From assembly GCF_030553055.1 (NCBI RefSeq), contig NZ_CP130713.1:7254001-7318000 (forward strand): a stretch of DNA of 64,000 nt. The letters run 5' to 3'. Positions 60,446 to 64,000 of the stretch are shown here, piece by piece (the stretch's first letter is position 1; every line of letters begins with the position of its first letter). Source of the DNA: Streptomyces sp. XD-27. Its GTDB lineage: Bacteria > Actinomycetota > Actinomycetes > Streptomycetales > Streptomycetaceae. The position numbers and the translations under genes were made by a program. The notes under the pieces were generated by a model. The model searched no databases. It was not told the DNA's origin and saw only the letters and a list, made by a program, of their open reading frames with translations.

Positions 60446-61450
60446 TCAGGCCACCAGCTTCCGCAGCAGGTCCTCCATGGTCACCAGCCCCGCCGGACGG
60501 CCGTCCTCGTCGATCACCGCCGCCAGGTGCGTACGGCTCCCGCGCATCGCCGTGAGCACGTCGTCCAGCGGCGTCGCGGCCCGTACCCGGGCGATCGGCC
60601 GCATCTGGCCGAGCCGGAAGGGCACGTCGCGCGGCCGTACGTCGAGCGCGTCCTTCACATGCAGATAGCCCATGATCCGGCCGCCGTCGTCGACCACCGG
60701 GAACCGCGAGAAGCCGGACTCGGCCGACAGCCGCTCCAACTCCTCGGGCGTCACCCCGAGCGGCGCGGAGACCACCTGCTCCACCGGCAGCACCACGTCC
60801 CGCACCGGCCGCCGCCCCAGCTCAAGGGCGTCCCGCAGCCGCTCCGTCGCGCGGTCGTCCAGCAGCCCCGCCTTGCTGGAATCCGCGACCATCCGGGCGA
60901 GCTCGTCGTCGGAGAAGGTCGCCGCGACCTCGCCCGTGGGCTCCACCCGCAGCAGCTTCAGCAGGCTGTTCGCGAACGCGTTCACGCCGAAGATCACCGG
61001 CCGCAGCGCGCGGGACAGGCCCACCAGCGGCGGCCCGAGCGCCAGCGCCGTGCGCACCGGCTCCGCCAGTGCGACGTTCTTGGGCACCATCTCGCCGAAG
61101 AGCATGTGCAGATACGTCGCCGCGGCCAGCGCGATCACGAACGCGACCGGGTGGATCAGCCCGTCCGGCAGGTGCGCCGCGTGGAAGACCGGCTCCAGCA
61201 GGTGCGCCATGGCGGGCTCGGCGACGATACCGAGCACCAGCGTGCACAGCGTGATGCCGAGCTGGGCGGCGGCCAGCAGCGCCGAGACGTGCTCCAGGCC
61301 CCACAGGACGCTGCGCGCCCGCCGGTCGCCGCGCTCCGCGTGCGGTTCGATCTGGCTGCGGCGCACCGAGATCATCGAGAACTCCGCGCCCACGAAGAAG
61401 GCGTTGACGACCAGCGTCAGCAGGCCGATCAGCAGCTGTACGACGGTCAT
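60446..61450 (-). CDS. CNNM/HlyC-type membrane protein with CBS pair
   Basis: This 334-residue protein has a DUF21/CNNM transmembrane domain (VQLLIGLLTLVVNAFFVGAE, EHVSALLAAAQLGITLCTLV, GEMVPKNVALAEP) and two CBS motifs (VRDVVLPVEQVVSAPLGVTP, PVVDDGGRIMGYLHVKDALD; MRPIARVRAATPLDDVLTAM). The C-terminal CorC domain is absent. Family members move Mg/Co or other divalent cations or support membrane integrity. It starts with a 4-bp overlap on the next gene's stop, so the two are co-translated and may form a heterodimer. Confidence 0.9.
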   Translation of the reverse strand: MTVVQLLIGLLTLVVNAFFVGAEFSMISVRRSQIEPHAERGDRRARSVLWGLEHVSALLAAAQLGITLCTLVLGIVAEPAMAHLLEPVFHAAHLPDGLIHPVAFVIALAAATYLHMLFGEMVPKNVALAEPVRTALALGPPLVGLSRALRPVIFGVNAFANSLLKLLRVEPTGEVAATFSDDELARMVADSSKAGLLDDRATERLRDALELGRRPVRDVVLPVEQVVSAPLGVTPEELERLSAESGFSRFPVVDDGGRIMGYLHVKDALDVRPRDVPFRLGQMRPIARVRAATPLDDVLTAMRGSRTHLAAVIDEDGRPAGLVTMEDLLRKLVA

Positions 61451-62793
61451 CGGCCGGCCTCCCCGTCCCGCGCCTCGTCCCCCGCGCCGGGGTGCGGCGC
61501 CCGCAGCCGGGCCCGGGCCGCGCGGCGCCCCGAGGCGTCCAGCACCTCGATGTGCCAGCCGGCCAGCTCCACGGTGTCCCCGACGGCCGGGATCCGGCCG
61601 AGCGAGGTCGCGACCAGCCCGGCCAGCGTCTCGTACGGGCCCTCCGGGACCCGCAGCCCGATGGCCCGCAACTGGTCGGTGCGGGCCGCGCCGTCCGCGT
61701 CGTACAGCCGGCACCCGTCCTCGTCCGTGCCGGCCGGCGCCAGGTCCGGCGTCTCATGCGGATCGTGCTCGTCCCGCACCTCGCCGACGACCTCCTCGAC
61801 GATGTCCTCCAAGGTCACCACACCCGCCGTGCCGCCGTACTCGTCGATCACGACGGCCATGCTGCGCTTGGCCGACAGCCGGTCCAGCAGCCGGTCCACC
61901 GTCAGCGACGCCGGCACGAGCAGCGGCTCGCGCATCATCGCGGTGACCGGGTGGCGGAGCCGCCGCTCGGCGGGCACCGCCAGCACGTCCTTGATGTGTG
62001 CGGTCCCCACGACGCTGTCCAGGCTGCCCCGGTAGACCGGGAAGCGGGACAGGCCGGTGGCGCGGGTGGCGTTGGCGACGTCCTCGGCGGTGGCCTGCGC
62101 CTCCAATGCGATGACCTGGACGCGCGGGGTCATCACGTTCTCCGCGGTCAGCTCGGACAGGTTGAGCGTGCGGACGAACAGCTCGGCGGTGTCCGCCTCC
62201 AGCGAGCCCTCCTTGGCCGAGTGCCGGGCGAGCGCGACCAGCTCCTGCGGGCCGCGGGCGGAGGCCAGCTCCTCGGTCGGCTCCAGGCCCATCCGGCGGA
62301 CGGAGCGGTTCGCCGTGTTGTTGAGGTGGCGGATCAGCGGACGGAACGCCGCGCTGAACCCGCGCTGCGCGCCCGCCACCCGCCTGGCGACCGGCAGCGG
62401 CCGGGAGATCGCCCAGTTCTTCGGCACCAGCTCGCCGACGACCATCAGGACGACGGTGGACAGCGCGGTGCCCAGCACCAGGGCGGTGCCGGAAGCCGCC
62501 GACCGGGACAGCCCCAGGGCCTCGACCGGGCCGGTGAGCAGCACGGCGATGGACGGCTCGGAGATCATGCCGATGATCAGGCCGGTGACGGTGATGCCGA
62601 GCTGGGCGCCGGACAGCTGGAAGGTGAGCCCGCGTACGGCCTTCAGGGCGCTCTGGGCGCCGCGGTCGCCGCGGGCGGCGGCGGCCTCCAGCTCGCTGCG
62701 CTCGACCGTGGTCAGGGAGAACTCCGCCGCGACGAACACCGCGCAGGCGAGCGTCAGCAGCAGGGCGACCAGCAGGAGGATCACTTCGGTCAT
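61447..62793 (-). CDS. CNNM/HlyC-type membrane protein with CBS and CorC domains
   Basis: This is the 448-residue companion. The CNNM domain is ILLLVALLLTLACAVFVAAE, FQLSGAQLGITVTGLIIGMI and LVPKNWAISRPLPVAR. The CBS pair is NVMTPRVQVIALEAQATAED and VVIDEYGGTAGVVTLEDIVE. The C-terminal CorC/HlyC domain is CRLYDADGAARTDQLRAIGL, then GRIPAVGDTVELAGWHIEVL. It precedes and overlaps the shorter paralogue by ATGA. The missing CorC in that partner suggests division of labour within one heteromeric transporter. Confidence 0.92.
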   Translation of the reverse strand: MTEVILLLVALLLTLACAVFVAAEFSLTTVERSELEAAAARGDRGAQSALKAVRGLTFQLSGAQLGITVTGLIIGMISEPSIAVLLTGPVEALGLSRSAASGTALVLGTALSTVVLMVVGELVPKNWAISRPLPVARRVAGAQRGFSAAFRPLIRHLNNTANRSVRRMGLEPTEELASARGPQELVALARHSAKEGSLEADTAELFVRTLNLSELTAENVMTPRVQVIALEAQATAEDVANATRATGLSRFPVYRGSLDSVVGTAHIKDVLAVPAERRLRHPVTAMMREPLLVPASLTVDRLLDRLSAKRSMAVVIDEYGGTAGVVTLEDIVEEVVGEVRDEHDPHETPDLAPAGTDEDGCRLYDADGAARTDQLRAIGLRVPEGPYETLAGLVATSLGRIPAVGDTVELAGWHIEVLDASGRRAARARLRAPHPGAGDEARDGEAGR

Positions 62794-62986
62794 CGGTTCA
62801 CCTCTGTCCCATGATCGGACAGGGCACCGGGGGCGCGCGATATCGGTCTGCCGGGATGACTACTGGGAGGCTCGCCCATGGGCGGACGCTCACACCTTTC
62901 ACGTGGAACCGGAGGGTTGTCCACCCATGGTAAAAGATCGGCAAAGTGCGGTGCGGTGCGGAGCGCCGGCGGTGCCCGTCGCCGCA

Positions 62987-63450
62987 TCAGGACACGAGCG
63001 GCTTCACCCAGCGGCTCCACTGCGGCTCGGGCGCGTACCCGGCGGAGCGCCACGCCTGGTGCGCGAGATCGTTGCGGTCCAGCACCATCGCGTCGCCGCG
63101 GCGCCCGCCGAGCGCCACGAACCGCTCCTCGGCCGCCGCCAGCAGCGCCGAGCCCACGCCGCGCCGCCGCTGCTCCGGATGGACGGCCAGCCGGTAGAGA
63201 TGGCAGCGCCATCCGTCGAACCCCGCGATCACCGTCCCGGCCAGCTCGCCGTTCATCCCCCAAGCTCTCGACTCCGCTCGACCAGGGGGACCCTCATGGC
63301 CAGCAGCAGGGCCTCGGGGTCGCGCTCCAGCAGCCGGGCCACGCCGTCCGCGTCGTCGCTGATGCTGTTCCCCTCGGCAGCCACCTTCCAGAAGGCCAGT
63401 ACGTCATCGAGGTCCGCGGGCGTCGCGGCCCGTATGTGGAGATCGGTCAT
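62987..63450 (-). pseudogene. GNAT acetyltransferase split by a palindromic element
   Basis: The first frame (63253-63450) encodes the GNAT N-terminus (TDLHIRAATPADLDDVLAFW, LLERDPEALLLAM) then element-derived RVPLVERSRELGG-stop. The second (62987-63256) starts with ATG inside the stop (ATGA) and holds MNGELAGTVIAGFDGWRCHL, LAVHPEQRRRGVGSALLAAA. Deleting 37 bp plus one TCAT copy gives an unbroken reading LLLAMNGELAGTV. As it stands, both halves could be made by reinitiation, yet whether they join is unknown. Confidence 0.78.
63257..63293 (-). repeat. Interspersed palindromic element, copy D, with 4-bp flanking duplication
   Basis: A 37-bp unit runs from CCCCCAAGCTCTCG to CCAGGGGGACCC and is bordered by TCAT at 63253-63256 and 63294-63297. 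It belongs to the same GGGGG/CCCCC-ended group as the three others in the window, and similar units are, from memory, widespread in Streptomyces genomes. Confidence 0.65.
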
Positions 63451-63544
63451 GCCCCGATCCCAGCACGGCCCGCACGTCCCGTCGCGGCAATTTCGGCATG
63501 CCGAGTTCGATGTGATCCGGTACGGCCGGCACGTCGTAGCCGAC

Positions 63545-64000
63545 TCACTCGTGCGCGATGGCGGCCAGCATGTTCATCCGGGACGCCCGCAGCGCGGGCA
63601 GCAGCGCCGCGACCAGCCCCACCACCACCGACCCGATCAGCACGACCACCATCGTCGGCCACGGCACGGCCAGTTCCTTCATCCCCTCCAGCGCCAGCAC
63701 ATGGTGCATCGTCACCCCCCACACCAGCCCCAGCCCCAGTCCCAGCACCGCTCCGAAGACCGAGATCACCACCGACTCCAGCCGGACCATCCGCCGCGTC
63801 TGGAGCCGTGACAGGCCGATCGCCCGCAGCAGCCCGATCTCGCGGGTGCGCTCCACCACCGAGAGCGTGAGGGTGTTGACGACCCCGAGCACCGCGATGA
63901 TGATCGCCAGCCCGAGCAGCGCGTAGACCAGATAGAGCAGCACGGCGATCTGATCGCGCACCAGCTCCTTGTAGTCGGCCTGGTCGCGGACCTTCACCTG
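63545..64000 (-). CDS. FtsX/MacB-type ABC permease, C-terminal part (cut by window edge)
   Basis: The frame is open from the right edge to the stop at 63545 (at least 150 residues). It holds the last three helices of a FtsX-like permease (LLYLVYALLGLAIIIAVLGV, SVVISVFGAVLGLGLGLVWG, TMVVVLIGSVVVGLVAALLP) and the cytoplasmic hinge TREIGLLRAIGLSRLQTRRM that contacts the ATPase. It is probably a lipoprotein- or peptide-exporter permease. The start is outside the window. Confidence 0.88.
   Translation of the reverse strand, partial: QVKVRDQADYKELVRDQIAVLLYLVYALLGLAIIIAVLGVVNTLTLSVVERTREIGLLRAIGLSRLQTRRMVRLESVVISVFGAVLGLGLGLVWGVTMHHVLALEGMKELAVPWPTMVVVLIGSVVVGLVAALLPALRASRMNMLAAIAHE

Noticed and set aside
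1..64000. CRISPR arrays, rRNA or tRNA genes
   Set aside because: No spaced direct repeats of CRISPR type and no recognisable tRNA or rRNA sequence were found on reading the window.

Overview
The window looks like chromosomal DNA of a Streptomyces-type actinomycete. It is very GC-rich with strong third-position GC, uses GTG and TTG starts behind GGAGG-like ribosome sites, and carries typical Streptomyces families: a divergent second EF-Tu, ECF42/DGPF and ECF41 sigma modules, a DasR-like GntR regulator with a dre-like palindrome, Tat-exported PhoD and GH3 enzymes, and a HelD/HelR-type motor. No rRNA, tRNA, CRISPR array or origin was seen.

Positions 1-16,000 are a decaying accessory zone. Two complete IS5-type elements (2662-3509 and 6780-7731) lie at CTAG targets with TA duplications. 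The first splits a dihydrofolate-reductase-like gene and the second abuts a ruined GH114 gene. Around them are a frameshifted FAD monooxygenase, a frameshifted secreted beta-propeller protein, an IS630 remnant, several VOC (glyoxalase-fold) fragments and two ECF42 sigma/DGPF modules, one intact and one wrecked. Intact genes here include a DHA2-type drug exporter, a PPOX-fold oxidoreductase and a flavin reductase.

Positions 16,000-64,000 are mostly ordinary, densely packed genes: uppP with a TVP38 protein; tuf; a spermidine-synthase-like methyltransferase-fold protein; a Pro/Gln-rich anchored protein; GH3 beta-glucosidase (frameshifted in its leader); DedA; gamma carbonic anhydrase; P450; YigZ; an XRE-cupin regulator with a GNAT; sbcDC; Lrp; rhodanese; a small antitoxin/Fic-like pair; DUF885; a membrane-ACT-GNAT fusion; PhoD; TetR; HelD-type helicase; ECF41; SDR; GntR; a broken ROK regulator; a LuxR-type two-component system facing an ABC exporter; purB; SGNH hydrolase; paired CNNM/CBS proteins; and the C-terminus of an FtsX-type permease at the edge.

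The most interesting unexplained structure is a family of about 25-40 bp GGGGG/CCCCC palindromic elements. Four copies lie inside protein genes (ECF42 copy 2, sbcD, mug and a GNAT) and three of those hosts are broken. The copy at 63257-63293 is flanked by TCAT direct repeats. Removing it with one repeat restores an uninterrupted acetyltransferase frame, so it looks like a small insertion element. As it stands it splits the gene into two ORFs overlapping by ATGA.
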